Assembly: GCA_030427985.1 (NCBI GenBank)
Contig: JAUIBH010000034.1
Location: forward strand, 1-32,600
Origin: Bacteroidia bacterium
GTDB taxonomy: Bacteria > Bacteroidota > Bacteroidia > Flavobacteriales > Flavobacteriaceae
DNA length: 32,600 bases
Direction of reading: 5' to 3'
Shown in pieces: positions 32,141 to 32,600 of the stretch. The position numbers and the translations under genes were made by a program. The notes under the pieces were generated by a model that saw only the letters and a program-made list of their open reading frames with translations, was not told where the DNA came from and ran no database searches. Each line of letters begins with the position of its first letter. The first letter of the stretch is position 1.

Positions 32141-32600
32141 CTATTGATCTACAAACTCCGTCATTACAAACTCCACCCTACGATTTTTTCGTCGGGCCTG
32201 ATCGGTTTGGGCACTGTCCAGAGGTACTTTGTCCCCATACCCTTTTGAGGTGATACGATTTTTCTCCAGCCCCAGATTCATAAGGTATTTGGCCACGGCA
32301 TTGGCCCTTTCCCGAGAAAGTACATCATTGTATTCATCAGAACCTAAATCATCTGTGTGGCCGCTGATGGAAACTTTTAAGTTAGGGTTTTTCTTGAGGT
32401 AATCAAATACATCCTTAAGGCTTTGCTTGGCCTTGGGCTGTAAATCAAATCGGTCAAAATTAAAATTTACATGATCCAACACATACACCTCATTGGGCTT
32501 GTACTCAGGCCCCAAATAAGAAAGGGAGATGTCATCAATATAGTAGTAGGAATAGCCTTCCGCCCGAGGTGATGGATCTTTGAAATCCTTATAGTGGGTT
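32141..32600 (-). CDS. OmpA-family protein, C-terminal part, cut by the window edge
   Basis: About 152 residues of the C-terminal end are visible and the frame stays open to the right edge. The OmpA peptidoglycan-binding domain is complete: NFNFDRFDLQPKAKQSL, SISGHTDDLGSDEYNDVLS, RERANAVAKYLMNLG, ITSKGYGDKVPL and RRKNRRVEF, with the Asp and Arg residues that hold diaminopimelate. Upstream of it, SYYYIDDISLSYLG looks like the last strand of a jelly-roll carbohydrate-binding-like domain, a combination I recall from Bacteroidota OmpA-like proteins. An internal TTG at 32515 should not be taken as the start. It likely tethers the outer membrane to the cell wall. The amidohydrolase begins 47 bases downstream with its own promoter. 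Confidence 0.9.
   Translation of the reverse strand, partial: THYKDFKDPSPRAEGYSYYYIDDISLSYLGPEYKPNEVYVLDHVNFNFDRFDLQPKAKQSLKDVFDYLKKNPNLKVSISGHTDDLGSDEYNDVLSRERANAVAKYLMNLGLEKNRITSKGYGDKVPLDSAQTDQARRKNRRVEFVMTEFVDQ

Noticed and set aside
32141..32515. A short complete OmpA gene starting at the TTG at 32515
   Set aside because: The frame is open upstream to the window edge and reads into a sensible domain (SYYYIDDISLSYLG), so the gene is partial rather than short.

Overview
The window is a chromosomal stretch from a marine-type member of the Flavobacteriaceae (phylum Bacteroidota), possibly close to Muricauda/Allomuricauda or Zobellia; I cannot fix the genus. The evidence is two secreted proteins with C-terminal type IX secretion (type B, CHU_C) sorting domains, a fused SecDF, a Rho with a long disordered N-terminal insert, the short GyrB, the archaeal/eukaryotic-type ProRS, flavobacterial families DUF4293, DUF2911 and (probably) DUF6588, starts without Shine-Dalgarno sites, and promoters of the Bacteroidota form TTG-N(17-23)-TAnnTTTG.

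Layout. 1-2400: tail of an upstream gene, DUF4293 membrane protein (minus), rho (plus). 2438-4585: a lipoprotein and two tandem seven-helix membrane-protein paralogues of unknown function. 4657-6756 (minus): proS, two identical tRNA-Glu(TTC) genes and rpsT. 6852-9674 (plus): a Trp/Gly/Tyr- and Ser/Arg-rich lipoprotein followed by an OmpP1/FadL-type barrel. 9734-13093 (minus): two paralogous T9SS cargo proteins. 13227-19019 (plus): a tight run folE-cysS-yidD-lgt-DUF192 lipoprotein-GNAT-ModF-like ATPase, closed by a strong terminator. 19107-23562 (minus): secDF and mdh, separated by a 556-bp repeat-rich gap. 23804-25263: a small lipocalin-like lipoprotein and a convergent outer-membrane barrel. 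25336-29197 (minus): gyrB and asnB. 29440-32600: DUF2911 protein (plus), then on the minus strand a small lipoprotein, a lipoprotein amidohydrolase and the 3' part of an OmpA-family gene cut by the window edge.

Most of the window is housekeeping: transcription termination, translation (proS, cysS, tRNA-Glu, S20), DNA topology, Asn and pterin biosynthesis, the TCA cycle, and envelope biogenesis (lgt, yidD, secDF). Six genes encode lipoproteins that the Lgt encoded here would process. I see no phage, transposase, CRISPR array or recognisable defence system. The least explained parts are the lipoprotein plus twin 7-TM cassette (2438-4585), the low-complexity lipoprotein/barrel pair (6852-9674), the ModF-like protein with a dead first ABC half, and a family of short repeats in the gaps at 15650, 22150-22620 and 30440.
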